DNA from: VGRF01 sp964460485
Lineage (GTDB): Bacteria; Myxococcota_A; UBA9160; UBA6930
NCBI GenBank assembly: GCA_964460485.1
Contig: CAYWRY010000067.1
Span: forward strand, 1-20,699
DNA: 20,699 bases
Direction: 5' to 3'
Under the pieces are notes generated by a model. It worked only from the letters and a program-made list of their open reading frames with translations, was not told the origin of the DNA and did no database searches. Numbering within the stretch: the stretch's first letter is position 1; every line of letters begins with the position of its first letter. Both the position numbers and the translations under genes were made by a program. Shown here piece by piece: positions 1 to 7,653 of this stretch.

Positions 1-256
1 CGAGGAACGACTTCAGCGACTGAACCAGCCGCCCGTCGTGCTCCTCGCGCTCTAGGTAGTGCAGCAGCGCGCCCGGCCCGGCGTGTACCTCTGCGGGCGC
101 GTTCTTCTCCTCGCGGTCGAAGTAGAGGATCGAGCGAAAGGTCGCGACGTCGCCGTCCGGGCCCGCGAAGTGCGCGAGGCGCGGTGCGCCATCCGCGCCG
201 ACCACGGCGAGCGCGCAGTTGGTGGTACCGAAGTCGAAGCCCACGGCGGGTTGCAT
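1..256 (-). CDS. Hsp70-family protein, YegD-like (N-terminal fragment)
   Basis: This is the first 85 codons of a gene that runs off the left edge of the window. The protein begins MQPAVGFDFGTTNCALAVVG. The DFGTTN segment (residues 8-13) is the phosphate-1 loop of the Hsp70/actin ATPase fold, which binds ATP. The later LVQSLKSFL stretch at the window edge resembles the VKSPKSFLG segment I know from E. coli YegD, so I favour the YegD branch over canonical DnaK. The start is the ATG at 256-254, only a few residues before the loop, as is usual in this family. No strong ribosome binding site is visible. YegD-like proteins are cytoplasmic chaperone-type ATPases of poorly defined role. The substrate-binding part lies outside the window, so the family level is secure but the exact subfamily is not. 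Confidence 0.8.
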   Translation of the reverse strand, partial: MQPAVGFDFGTTNCALAVVGADGAPRLAHFAGPDGDVATFRSILYFDREEKNAPAEVHAGPGALLHYLEREEHDGRLVQSLKSFL

Positions 257-372
257 CGTTCGGCTCGCTCTCGATCCGGTTCGCCGCGGGGCTGCGCGCG
301 CGGGAGGGTGCGCCAGACGGCTCGAGGCGACGCCGCCGGCCCTTCCGTGCAGAGACGCGAAGGCGGGTTCGC

Positions 373-410
373 GCGCGCGTGCTCGACGCGAGGCGTCGCC
401 GAGCGCGCGC
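373..410 (-). terminator. Possible hairpin terminator after the GFA-family gene
   Basis: A long GC-rich imperfect hairpin lies directly at the stop codon of the minus-strand gene. Its arms are GCGCGC (373-378 and 405-410), GCTC/GAGC (381-384 and 401-404) and GACGC/GCGTC (385-389 and 393-397), with a GAG loop. No U-tract follows, so it could instead be a processing barrier or a chance product of GC-rich sequence. The 153-bp gap to the Hsp70-like gene shows nothing else. Confidence 0.35.
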
Positions 411-832
411 TACTCGGCGAGGACGGTGCCGCTCCCGCCGAAGTCCTTCGGGAAGTCCTTGAACTTCGGCAGGCCGTCCTTCACCGACAGCACCTTCTCG
501 CCGTAGTGCACGTGCAGCCCCGGCTTGTAGTCGAGGCCCTGCACGCGCCCCGCCGGCACGTCGACCATGCCCATCGCGGGGTGGTCGATCAGTACGGGCG
601 TCCCGCAGCTCGTGCAGAATTTGCGGTGGCTCGCCTCCGTGCGCTTGTAGGTGCCGAGCTTGTCGGCGCCCTTCACGATCGCGACGTTCGCGGCGGGCCA
701 GAGGCTCGCCGCGTGCACGGGCGCACCGAGCCAGCCGCGGCACGACTCGCAGTGGCAGAAGGCCTGAACCGCGGGCTCGCCGCTCAGCTCGAGCGCGACC
801 GCTCCGCACATGCATCCGCTCTTTCGGGTCAT
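410..832 (-). CDS. GFA-family (glutathione-dependent formaldehyde-activating enzyme-like) zinc protein
   Basis: This is a 140-residue protein of the GFA/CENP-V fold, a small cytoplasmic zinc protein. Founding members bind S-hydroxymethylglutathione, but most homologues have no assigned substrate. All seven zinc cysteines of the family are present: C7 and C9 (GCMCG), C26, C28 and C31 (FCHCESC), and C73 and C76 (FCTSCG). By family analogy C7, C9, C73 and C76 hold the structural zinc, and C26, C28 and C31 hold the second metal. I chose the ATG at 832 because an ideal AAGGAGG ribosome binding site lies at 838-844, five bases upstream. A longer reading from 865 would add 11 residues across that site and is unlikely. 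The gene is divergent from the VWA-protein gene. The 203-bp region between them carries phased repeats. Confidence 0.9.
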   Translation of the reverse strand: MTRKSGCMCGAVALELSGEPAVQAFCHCESCRGWLGAPVHAASLWPAANVAIVKGADKLGTYKRTEASHRKFCTSCGTPVLIDHPAMGMVDVPAGRVQGLDYKPGLHVHYGEKVLSVKDGLPKFKDFPKDFGGSGTVLAE

Positions 833-920
833 GGGATCCTCCTTCGCTCGGGCGCAGTCTGTCACAGATCGCGACGCTGAGGCGGCCGCGCTGCGGCCGC
901 CATTCCGCCGCGGGGAAGAT

Positions 921-971
921 CCCGTTTTACACCCCGTTTACGCAGCGCGCCCCGATTTACCGCGCGTTTAC
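921..971. repeat. Four phased direct repeats (consensus CCCGNTTTAC) in the divergent promoter region
   Basis: Four near-copies of one decamer lie in the same orientation: CCCGTTTTAC (921-930), CCCCGTTTAC (932-941), CCCGATTTAC (951-960) and GCGCGTTTAC (962-971). The TTTAC ends fall at 930, 941, 960 and 971, giving steps of 11, 19 and 11 bases, close to one, two and one helical turns. This places all copies on roughly one face of the DNA. They stand out because they are the only AT-containing motif in a very GC-rich stretch. They lie 65 bp before the VWA gene and 89 bp before the divergent GFA gene, so either gene or both could be controlled. Confidence 0.55.
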
Positions 972-1035
972 CCGCCGCCCGGGTTCCTCCGCGTAGGTTC
1001 GACCCTGATAACTCCGAACCACGAAGGAGACTCCC

Positions 1036-2220
1036 ATGTCCCGCACTGTCCGCCTTTCCTGGCTGCGCGCCGCGACGCTCGCGGCGCTCGCGCTCGTCGC
1101 CGCCGCTGCGCCGCCCGCGCGCGCCCACGAGTGGAGCGACCCCGAGCCCGCACCCGAGGCGCGCCGCCTGCCGCGGCGCGAGCCGGCTCGGATCGAGGTC
1201 GCGTTCGTGCTCGACACGACCGGCTCGATGTCGGGTCTGATCGAAGGTGCGAAGCGCAAGATCTGGTCGATCGCGAACCAGCTGGTCTCCGCCCAGCAGG
1301 AGACCGAGGTGCGCTTCGCCCTGGTCGGCTACCGCGATCGCGGCGACGTCTACGTGACCAGCGTCTACGACCTGACCTCGGACATCGACGCCGTCTACGC
1401 GCGGCTCATGCAGTTCCAGGCCGATGGCGGCGGCGACGGCCCGGAGTCGGTGAACCAGGCGCTGCACGAGGCGGTGACGCGCCTCGACTGGAGCGCGGCG
1501 AAGGACGTCTACCGGGTGGTCTTCCTGGTCGGCGACGCGCCGCCACACCTCGATTATCAGGACGACGTGCGTTACGACCGCACCGTGCGCCTGGCGCGCC
1601 AGCGCGACATCACGATCAACGCGATCCAGTGCGGCGCCTGGGACGAGACCGCGCAGATCTGGCGCGAGATCGCGTCGCTGGGCATGGGCACTTACGCGGC
1701 GATCGCGCAGGACGGCGGCATGGTCGCGCTGACGACGCCCATGGACGAGGAGCTCGCCACGCTGAATCGCGAGCTCGCCGGCACCGTGCTCGCCTACGGA
1801 CGCGCCGAGGAGCGCCGCGAGGCAGCCGAGAAGATGGGCAACGCGCTGCGCGCGCCGGCGTCCGCGGCTGCGGACCGGCTCTCGTACATGGCGAAGGCCG
1901 GCGAAGGCGTCGCCGTTACGGGCACCAAAGACCTCGTCGACGACGCGGCGGCCGGCAAGCAAGTCGCGAGCGTCGCGCCCGAGGCGCTGCCGGAACCGCT
2001 GCGCGCGATGCCCGCCGCCGAGCGCCAGCGCTACGTCGAGCAGCAGCTCGCGAAGCGCAAGCAGGTACAGGAGCGCATCGCCGAGGTGGCGGCGGAGCGC
2101 GACGCCTACCTCGCGAAGGAGGAGGCGAAGCTGCGCGCCTCCGGCAAGGCGGATGCCTTCGACCAGAAGGTGAACGAAGCGATCAAGGCCCAGGCCGCGC
2201 GCAAGGGCATCGCGTACTAG
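1036..2220 (+). CDS. Secreted von Willebrand factor type A domain protein
   Basis: This is a 394-residue protein with a clear Sec signal peptide (Arg near the N-terminus, a hydrophobic core at about residues 12-25, and PPARA followed by a likely cut after residue 30). The VWA domain begins at about residue 53. Its metal-ion-dependent adhesion site motif DTTGSM covers residues 60-65. Further typical segments are the GYRDRGD loop after the second strand and VVFLVGDAPPH later in the domain. The region after about residue 230 is charged and helical. The last 70 residues (QQLAKRKQVQERIAEVAA and onward) look like a long helix or coiled coil. The start is the ATG at 1036 with AAGGAGA seven bases upstream. 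VWA proteins usually bind partner proteins through Mg2+. The partner and role here are unknown. A strong hairpin 65 bp after the stop suggests the gene is transcribed alone. Confidence 0.88.
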   Translation: MSRTVRLSWLRAATLAALALVAAAAPPARAHEWSDPEPAPEARRLPRREPARIEVAFVLDTTGSMSGLIEGAKRKIWSIANQLVSAQQETEVRFALVGYRDRGDVYVTSVYDLTSDIDAVYARLMQFQADGGGDGPESVNQALHEAVTRLDWSAAKDVYRVVFLVGDAPPHLDYQDDVRYDRTVRLARQRDITINAIQCGAWDETAQIWREIASLGMGTYAAIAQDGGMVALTTPMDEELATLNRELAGTVLAYGRAEERREAAEKMGNALRAPASAAADRLSYMAKAGEGVAVTGTKDLVDDAAAGKQVASVAPEALPEPLRAMPAAERQRYVEQQLAKRKQVQERIAEVAAERDAYLAKEEAKLRASGKADAFDQKVNEAIKAQAARKGIAY

Positions 2221-2285
2221 GCAGGGCCCGTCGAGGTCGGGGGGAGGAGACGGGCGATCGGGGCGGGTCGCCCGCTCCGGCCGGC

Positions 2286-2319
2286 GGCGGGGCCGACGCG
2301 CGCGAGCGTCGGCCCCGCC
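2286..2319 (+). terminator. Strong hairpin, probable terminator of the VWA gene
   Basis: A perfect 14-bp stem, GGCGGGGCCGACGC (2286-2299) with GCGTCGGCCCCGCC (2306-2319), has a 6-base loop. It lies 65 bases after the VWA stop codon and 113 bases before the next start. Downstream is TGCCCTTCCC, not a proper U-tract, so termination strength is uncertain. Two other hairpins in the window share this form. Confidence 0.6.
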
Positions 2320-2432
2320 TGCCCTTCCCGAGCCGAGGCGCGCGGGCACGGGCGCTCCGCGCTTCGCGCGGCGGAGGATGCCTCGTGGAGCTTCGCCGAG
2401 CCGGTACCCTGCGCGCTCCTCGGAGGGACCCC

Positions 2433-3710
2433 ATGCGCTTGGTTCGCGCTCTGCTCGCGCTCGCACTGCTCTCGCTCGCCGCTGCCGCCGGTCTCGCGAA
2501 AGACGAGGCGAAGCGCACGGGCATGGACCCCGCGCGGCTCGCGCGCATCGACGCGATGATCCAGGGCTACGTGGACGCGAAGCAGATTCCCGGCGCAGTC
2601 ACGCTGGTCGCGCGGCGCGGCGAGATCGTTCACGTCGGCGTGCAGGGCAAGCGCGCCTTCGACGGCGCCGAGCCGATGACGCGCGACACGCTCTTCCGCA
2701 TCTACTCGATGACCAAACCGATCACGAGCGTCGCGACGCTCATGCTCTACGAAGAGGGCAAGCTGCGGCTCACCGATCCGGTGTCGAAGTGGATCCCCGA
2801 GCTCGCTCAGCCGCGCGTGCTGCGCGACCCGAACGGTCCCATCGACGCGACCGACCCTTCGCCAGCCGAGATCACCGTGCGCGATCTGCTCACGCACTGC
2901 TCGGGCCTCGTCTACTCGTTCACCACGGGGCCCGCGCTCGGCAAGGCTTATCAGGATGCGGGCATCCTCGGCTCGAGCACCGAGCTCGCGCCCGACGAGT
3001 GGGCGAAGCGGCTGGGCGCGCTTCCGCTGGCGCACGCGCCCGGCACGCGCTGGAACTACTCGGTCTCCACCGACGTGCTCGGCCTCTTGGTCGCGCGCGT
3101 GTCGGGGATGCCGCTCGCCGACTTCTTGCGGACGCGGATCTTCGAGCCGCTCGGCATGAAGGACACCGCGTTCTTCGTGCCCGACGACAAGCTCGCGCGC
3201 TTCGCCACGAACTACGCGGTGAACGAGAAGAACGAGATCGCGCCGGTGGATGCGCCGGCGACGAGCGTCTTCCGCAAGGCGCCCGCGTTCCCGAGCGGCG
3301 GCGGCGGGCTCGTCTCGACCGCGGACGACTACGCGCGCTTCGCGCTGATGCTGGCCGGTGACGGCCGGCTCGGGAAGGCGCGGCTGCTTTCGCGCAAGAC
3401 GGTCGAGCTGATGCGCAGCGACCATCTGACGCCGGCCGAGGCGGAGACCTTCGGCTTGCGCGGCTACCGCGTATTCGCGGGCAACAGCTTCGGCCTCGGC
3501 GTGATGACGCAAACGGAGATCTCCGGCTACCGCGGGCTCGGCTCGCTCGGCAAGAACGGCTGGGGCGGCGCCGCCGGGACCTGGTACTGGGTCGACCCAG
3601 AAGAAGATCTCGTCGCGGTGCTGATGATCCAGCGCATGGCCTTCGGCAGCGCGCCGATCGCGATCAGCCGCGACTTCGAGACCGCCGTCTACCAGGCGAT
3701 CGCCGACTAG
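2433..3710 (+). CDS. Secreted serine hydrolase, class C beta-lactamase/family VIII esterase type
   Basis: This is a 425-residue protein with a signal peptide (hydrophobic residues 6-21, AGLA before a likely cut near residue 22), so it should act in the periplasm or outside the cell. It has the penicillin-binding fold of the beta-lactamase superfamily (PF00144). The nucleophile motif SMTK is at residues 92-95, and the tyrosine motif YSV at 209-211 follows the typical HAPGTRWNYS segment. LLTHCSGL at 152-159 is also typical. The third motif is GWGGAAGT (376-383), not KTG. This WGG form occurs in family VIII esterases such as EstB, so an esterase or other acyl hydrolase is more likely than a true beta-lactamase. 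The start is the ATG at 2433 with GGAGG at 2422-2426. An open frame continues far upstream, but it is a GC-rich artefact. The radical SAM gene follows after 16 bases, suggesting co-transcription. Confidence 0.9.
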   Translation: MRLVRALLALALLSLAAAAGLAKDEAKRTGMDPARLARIDAMIQGYVDAKQIPGAVTLVARRGEIVHVGVQGKRAFDGAEPMTRDTLFRIYSMTKPITSVATLMLYEEGKLRLTDPVSKWIPELAQPRVLRDPNGPIDATDPSPAEITVRDLLTHCSGLVYSFTTGPALGKAYQDAGILGSSTELAPDEWAKRLGALPLAHAPGTRWNYSVSTDVLGLLVARVSGMPLADFLRTRIFEPLGMKDTAFFVPDDKLARFATNYAVNEKNEIAPVDAPATSVFRKAPAFPSGGGGLVSTADDYARFALMLAGDGRLGKARLLSRKTVELMRSDHLTPAEAETFGLRGYRVFAGNSFGLGVMTQTEISGYRGLGSLGKNGWGGAAGTWYWVDPEEDLVAVLMIQRMAFGSAPIAISRDFETAVYQAIAD

Positions 3711-3726
3711 GCATGCGCCGGGCCGC

Positions 3727-5097
3727 GTGACGACGGGACGACGCCGGGCGCTCGGTGCGAAGAGAGCGCGCGCGAGCGAGGCGGGCGAGCGCCCGAGCGA
3801 GCCCGTGCGCCTGCTCGTCGCCGACGCGGCCGGGCGCATTTACGACCATCCGGATCTGCTGCTGGCCGGCGAGCGCGGCGCCGGCGCGGAGCGGATCGCG
3901 GCGGACGAGTGGATCCCGCTGCCGCGTGGCAGCGATCTGTTCGCGTTGCCCGGCCGCGCGCCCGTCGGCATCGGCAAGCGAGGCGCGCGCGAAGTCGTGG
4001 ACGCGTGGCTCGGCGGCGAGGCGCGCGCGGTCGCCGCGTTCGTCGCGCCGGCGCACACGGTCACGTACAACGCCGTCTGGGCGACGCGCGCGAGCGCGCC
4101 CACGCTGCCGACCTTTGCCTATGCGCCTGTGGGCATCGCCGGCGACCGCTACTGGACGCCCGCGTTCCGCTCGGACGCCGACGAGCGTCAGGACCCCTGG
4201 CGCTTCTCGCGCGCGCGGGTCGAGGCGGGCGTCCTGCGCAAGCGCGCCGAGCTGCCGCGCAACCGCGTCGAGCGCCAGCTCGAGAAGTGCGCGCTCGACT
4301 ACGGCTGCCGCGCGGCTCAGAACTTCTTCCTCGGGCGCCACGAGGCGCCGCTGCCGTCGTCGAGCGCGTGCAACGCGCAGTGCGTGGGCTGCATCTCGCT
4401 CCAGCCCGACGGCGAGTTCCGCGCGAGCCACGACCGGCTCGCGCTGCCGCCGACGTCGAAGGAGATCGCGGACGTCGCGCTCTCTCACTTCGCGCGCGTG
4501 CCGGACGGTGTGGTCAGCTTCGGTCAGGGCTGCGAGGGCGAGCCGCTGCTGTTCGGCAAGTCGCTGGTCGCGGCGGTGGCGCGCATCCGCGCGCAGCACG
4601 CGCGCGGCACCGTGAACCTCAACACGAACGCGAGCAAGCCCGACGTCGTGCGCGAGCTCGTCGCCGTGGGGCTCGACGCGATCCGCGCCAGCATGAACTC
4701 GCCGCGCGCCGACGTGTACGCCGCCTACTACCAGCCGCGCGGCTACCGCATCGAGGACGTGATCGAGAGCATCGGCGTCGTCACGGCGGCGGGCGGCCAC
4801 GCCTCGATCAACCTGCTGTGCTTCCCGGGCGTGACCGACACCGAGCCCGAGCTGGCGGCGCTCTCGGACCTGGTCGCGGCGACGGGTCTGCAGATGATCC
4901 AGCTGCGCAACCTGAACATCGACCCGGAGCTGTACCGCGCGGCGCTTCCGCGCGGCGTCGTTCGGCACGGACGCGGCATGCGCTGGCTGCGCGACCGGCT
5001 GGCGCGGCGCTTCCCGCAGCTGCGCTTCGGCTATTTCAACCCGCGCGTGGCGCCGCGCAGGCAGCTCGCGTCAGCGGCGCTCGAACAGCGCGCGTAG
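3727..5097 (+). CDS. Radical SAM protein with a ~200-residue N-terminal extension, function unknown
   Basis: This is a 456-residue protein. The radical SAM cluster motif CNAQCVGC gives C215, C219 and C222, the CX3CX2C ligands of the [4Fe-4S] cluster that cleaves S-adenosylmethionine. It is followed by FGQGCEGEPLL (the GGE-like SAM-contact region) and NLNTNASKPD, then a normal TIM-barrel half. The first ~200 residues are not a fold I recognise. They contain VRLLVADAAGRIYDHPDLL and VAPAHTVTYNAVW segments and are followed by a Glu/Lys/Arg-rich helix just before the cluster. The start is GTG at 3727. A second in-frame GTG at 3805 (before RLLVADAAG) is equally plausible because neither has a good ribosome binding site. 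The gene's 3' end overlaps the opposite-strand YkgJ-type gene by 27 bases. I do not know the substrate. Family membership is sure and the reaction is not. Confidence 0.88.
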   Translation: MTTGRRRALGAKRARASEAGERPSEPVRLLVADAAGRIYDHPDLLLAGERGAGAERIAADEWIPLPRGSDLFALPGRAPVGIGKRGAREVVDAWLGGEARAVAAFVAPAHTVTYNAVWATRASAPTLPTFAYAPVGIAGDRYWTPAFRSDADERQDPWRFSRARVEAGVLRKRAELPRNRVERQLEKCALDYGCRAAQNFFLGRHEAPLPSSSACNAQCVGCISLQPDGEFRASHDRLALPPTSKEIADVALSHFARVPDGVVSFGQGCEGEPLLFGKSLVAAVARIRAQHARGTVNLNTNASKPDVVRELVAVGLDAIRASMNSPRADVYAAYYQPRGYRIEDVIESIGVVTAAGGHASINLLCFPGVTDTEPELAALSDLVAATGLQMIQLRNLNIDPELYRAALPRGVVRHGRGMRWLRDRLARRFPQLRFGYFNPRVAPRRQLASAALEQRA

Positions 5098-5580
5098 CTC
5101 GACGCGCTCGCCATCCTCGCCGAACGCGCGCTGGAGCTCGGCGAGCTGTGCCTCGACGGGGCCGAGCGTCCAGAACGCATCCTCCGGCAGCGCCTCGAGC
5201 GGATCACCCGCCTCGTTCAGCGTGCAGATGTCGCGCAGCTCGGCGCCGCGTTCCTCGTCGAGCCAGCGCAGCGGCAAGCCCTGCGTGCGGCACACGTAGG
5301 GGCGTTCGGCGTGGATGCGGCACTCGCCCGAAGCGCCGAGGAACGCGCACGCGCCTGCCGCGTGCGGCGCGCCGCGCGCGAGCAGCTCCGCGTGCTTCGC
5401 GCGGATGCGCTCGGCCTCGACCGCGAACACCGTGATGCCGTCCACGCAGCACGCGCTGCAGCCGCGCCGGCACTGGAGGCGCGCGCCGTGCAGTGCGGAG
5501 AGCTGCGCCGCGCGCTCGTCGACCGCGGCGTGCAGCTGCACGAGACGCGCGAGCGCAGCGACGCGCGCTCCCTCGGCCAC
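5071..5580 (-). CDS. YkgJ-family cysteine-cluster protein
   Basis: This is a 169-residue protein with eight cysteines in the order typical of the YkgJ/UPF0153 family (PF03692). The main cluster is CRRGCSACC, residues 37-45, giving C37, C41, C44 and C45. C78, C87 (GECRIH), C97 (YVCRTQGLPL) and C119 follow. Members are thought to bind zinc or an iron-sulfur cluster, and no reaction has been established to my knowledge. The start is a GTG at 5580, six bases after the stop of the upstream amidohydrolase gene, with no clear ribosome binding site, so translation is probably coupled. The 3' end overlaps the convergent radical SAM gene by 27 bases. Confidence 0.82.
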   Translation of the reverse strand: MAEGARVAALARLVQLHAAVDERAAQLSALHGARLQCRRGCSACCVDGITVFAVEAERIRAKHAELLARGAPHAAGACAFLGASGECRIHAERPYVCRTQGLPLRWLDEERGAELRDICTLNEAGDPLEALPEDAFWTLGPVEAQLAELQRAFGEDGERVELRALFERR

Positions 5581-5586
5581 GCGCCG

Positions 5587-6777
5587 CTACGCCGCCGGTC
5601 GCAGCGTGTTCAGCTCCACGGTGTTGTCGCGCAGGATCTTCTTCTGGGTCGCCGCGTCGAAGTGCTTCACGTCCATCACGTAGTCGAGCGGCTCTGGCAT
5701 GCCTTCGATGTGCGGCCAGTCGGAGCCGAAGATCACGCGCTCCGCGCCCATCAGGGAGACGACCTCGTTCACGTCGTCCTCCCAGAACGGATTGATCCAG
5801 ACGTTGCGCTTGAACGCCTCGACCGGGTCCAGCTTGAAGTAGCCCGGCATGCGCGCCTTGGTCTGGCGCAGCTTGCGGAACAGATCGGGCAGGAACTCGC
5901 TGCCGTTCTCGACCGACGCGATGCGCACGCCGGGGAAGCGCTCGAACAGCTTCTCGTAGGCGAGCGTGATCAGGAAGTCGTAGGCGGCGCGCTCGATGTT
6001 GAAGCCCTTCACCGACGGCTTCCAGCCGCCGCCGATGTCGGCGCTGAAGCCGTCGCGCGAGTAGCCGTTCGTCGTGTAGCCGGAGTCGCCGGCGTGCACG
6101 ACGACCGTGATGCCCGCTTCCTGCACGCGCGCCCAGAACGGGTCGAAGCGCGGGTCGCTCGCGGTGTAGGGGCCGTCCGCGGTCCACACTGCGGAGGGGC
6201 GCATCACGACGACGCGCGCGCCGCGCGAGAGCGCCCACTCGAGCTCGCTGCACGCCCAGGGCAGGTCGGCGAGGGTGATGTAGGGCGCGCCGAAGATGCG
6301 GCCCTCGTATGCGACGCCCCAGTCCTCGTCGAGCCAGCGGTTGAAGCCGGTGAAGAGCGTCTTCAACGCGACGAGGTCGTTCTTGAGCAGCTCCTCGTAC
6401 AGCACGCCCAGCGTCGGGAAGAGCCACATCGCCTCGAGGCCCTGCTCGTCCATCTTCTCGATGCGCGCGTCGTGGTCCATGTAGTACGCGGGCAACGGCT
6501 CGCGGTCGCGCATCATCTCCAGCGGGTTGCGCTGGTTGGGATTGCCGCGGAAGTACTCGTACATCGCGCCGGGCTTCGCGATCGGGTCCCAGGTCGGGTT
6601 CTTCACCGCGTGCGAGACCTTGCCGCCGACGACGTGGTGCCGGCGTCCGTCGATCGTCGCCCACTGCACGCAACGCGGCTGCATCTGCTTGGGCACGTGG
6701 CGCGTGAACGCGTCGAGCGCCTCGTAGTAGTGGTTGTCCGCGTCGAACGCGGCGTAGCCGAGGCGAGTAGTCGTCAT
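5587..6777 (-). CDS. Amidohydrolase 2 family (PF04909) metal-dependent hydrolase
   Basis: This is a 396-residue protein of the ACMSD-like amidohydrolase group, cytoplasmic and without a signal peptide. Visible family marks are FDADNHYYE (residues 11-19) at the first metal site, VVVHAGDSG with H228 after a central strand, SVENGSEF around E290, and VIFGSDWPHIEG with D353, the conserved metal-binding aspartate near the C-terminus. The first site reads D-A-D-N-H, not the usual H-x-H; I recall this form from the long amidohydrolase subgroup common in actinobacteria and environmental proteobacteria. The substrate is unknown, with decarboxylation or hydrolysis of an aromatic or cyclic acid being the family theme. 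The start is the ATG at 6777 with AGAGGAA just upstream. The same frame stays open to 7320 but has no support. The YkgJ-type gene follows after six bases. Confidence 0.9.
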   Translation of the reverse strand: MTTTRLGYAAFDADNHYYEALDAFTRHVPKQMQPRCVQWATIDGRRHHVVGGKVSHAVKNPTWDPIAKPGAMYEYFRGNPNQRNPLEMMRDREPLPAYYMDHDARIEKMDEQGLEAMWLFPTLGVLYEELLKNDLVALKTLFTGFNRWLDEDWGVAYEGRIFGAPYITLADLPWACSELEWALSRGARVVVMRPSAVWTADGPYTASDPRFDPFWARVQEAGITVVVHAGDSGYTTNGYSRDGFSADIGGGWKPSVKGFNIERAAYDFLITLAYEKLFERFPGVRIASVENGSEFLPDLFRKLRQTKARMPGYFKLDPVEAFKRNVWINPFWEDDVNEVVSLMGAERVIFGSDWPHIEGMPEPLDYVMDVKHFDAATQKKILRDNTVELNTLRPAA

Positions 6778-7022
6778 CGCGCGATTCCTCTGGTAGTCGG
6801 GTCGCCCGTGATAGCTCCGCTCGGCGGCCGCTACCAACCCTCGTCCGGACTCGGCGCGTCGCCGCGCAGCTCCATACCGGCCTGATCCGCGGGCGCTCGC
6901 GTCTCCCGTGCCGTACGCGGCGGCGACGGCTCGCTCGCGGCTGCCGAGCCGCGAGATCCGTCCGAGCCGCGATCCCGCCGTGTCCATGCACGCAACCTCG
7001 GGCCGAGGCGATCGGCTACGCG
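6778..7022. other. Intergenic region, no gene seen
   Basis: These 245 bases separate the small conserved-looking gene from the amidohydrolase gene on the same strand. I see no convincing reading frame, terminator or promoter beyond the ribosome binding site of the amidohydrolase gene. It probably holds that gene's promoter. Confidence 0.5.
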
Positions 7023-7613
7023 TCAGGTCCTCGAACCGTGCGCCGTGGCCGCGAGCGCCGCGGCGGCCGCCAGCTTGTGTCTCGCCTGCCACGGCGGCCC
7101 GATCGCCCGGCCCATCGCGCGCAGCAGCGCCTCGACGTCGTCGCGGCCGAGCGCGGCCGCTGCGTCGCGAAACACGCGCGCGCCGTCGTACCAGAACACC
7201 GACCAGCCGTGCGCCTCGGCGGCCGTCGCGAGCGCCTCGCGATACATCACCGAGTCGGCGACGGTCTGCGCTCGGTTGTCGGCGATGCGGTCCTCGATCG
7301 TCGGCGGAAGCTTCGGGCACACCCGGAGCGCGATGCTCTCGATCGGCACGGGCACCGCCGCCGCGAGCGTTGCGAGGCTCTCGCGCGCGCCGCGCGCGGC
7401 GGCTTCGCGGACGCGTTCGACGAGCGCCACCGCGTCAGGGAGCGAAATCGCCCGCGCCCACGGGCTGTTCCGATAGCGGCCGACCGCCCACGACCCTTCG
7501 TGGTGGTGCGGGTGGGTCGGCAGGCCGCTGGTCAGATCGATGCGCCGGCGATCGAGCAGCTCGCCGCCGCGCGCGACCGTGACGAGCTCTGCCGAGTTCC
7601 CGTGCTCGGCCAC
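7023..7613 (-). CDS. Conserved-looking protein of unknown function, His-rich N-terminal segment
   Basis: This is a 196-residue soluble protein starting at a GTG (7613), 40 bases after the acs stop codon and in the same direction, so it is likely transcribed with acs. I recognise no domain. The N-terminal part has RGGELLDRRRIDLTSGLP, then a histidine cluster (H34, H36-H38 in LPTHPHHHEGSWAVGR) that could bind metal, and the motif WAVGRYRNSPWAR. The middle part has RVCPKLPPTIEDRIADNRAQ and ADSVMYREALATAAEAHGWSVFWYD, and the C-terminal half looks helical. The aromatic and charged residues (HEGSW, GWSVFWYDGARVF) and the lack of low-complexity bias argue that this is a true gene and not a shadow frame. 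No function is proposed. Confidence 0.8.
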   Translation of the reverse strand: MAEHGNSAELVTVARGGELLDRRRIDLTSGLPTHPHHHEGSWAVGRYRNSPWARAISLPDAVALVERVREAAARGARESLATLAAAVPVPIESIALRVCPKLPPTIEDRIADNRAQTVADSVMYREALATAAEAHGWSVFWYDGARVFRDAAAALGRDDVEALLRAMGRAIGPPWQARHKLAAAAALAATAHGSRT

Positions 7614-7653
7614 GCCGACGCTCGCGGTCCGCTCCGTTCGTGCGGGCAGGGCC

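Noticed and set aside
810..2432. Open plus-strand frame continuing far upstream of the serine hydrolase (would give 966 residues)
   Set aside because: It runs through the VWA gene in another frame, is Arg/Ala-rich and lacks a ribosome binding site. A signal peptide and a good ribosome binding site mark 2433 as the start.
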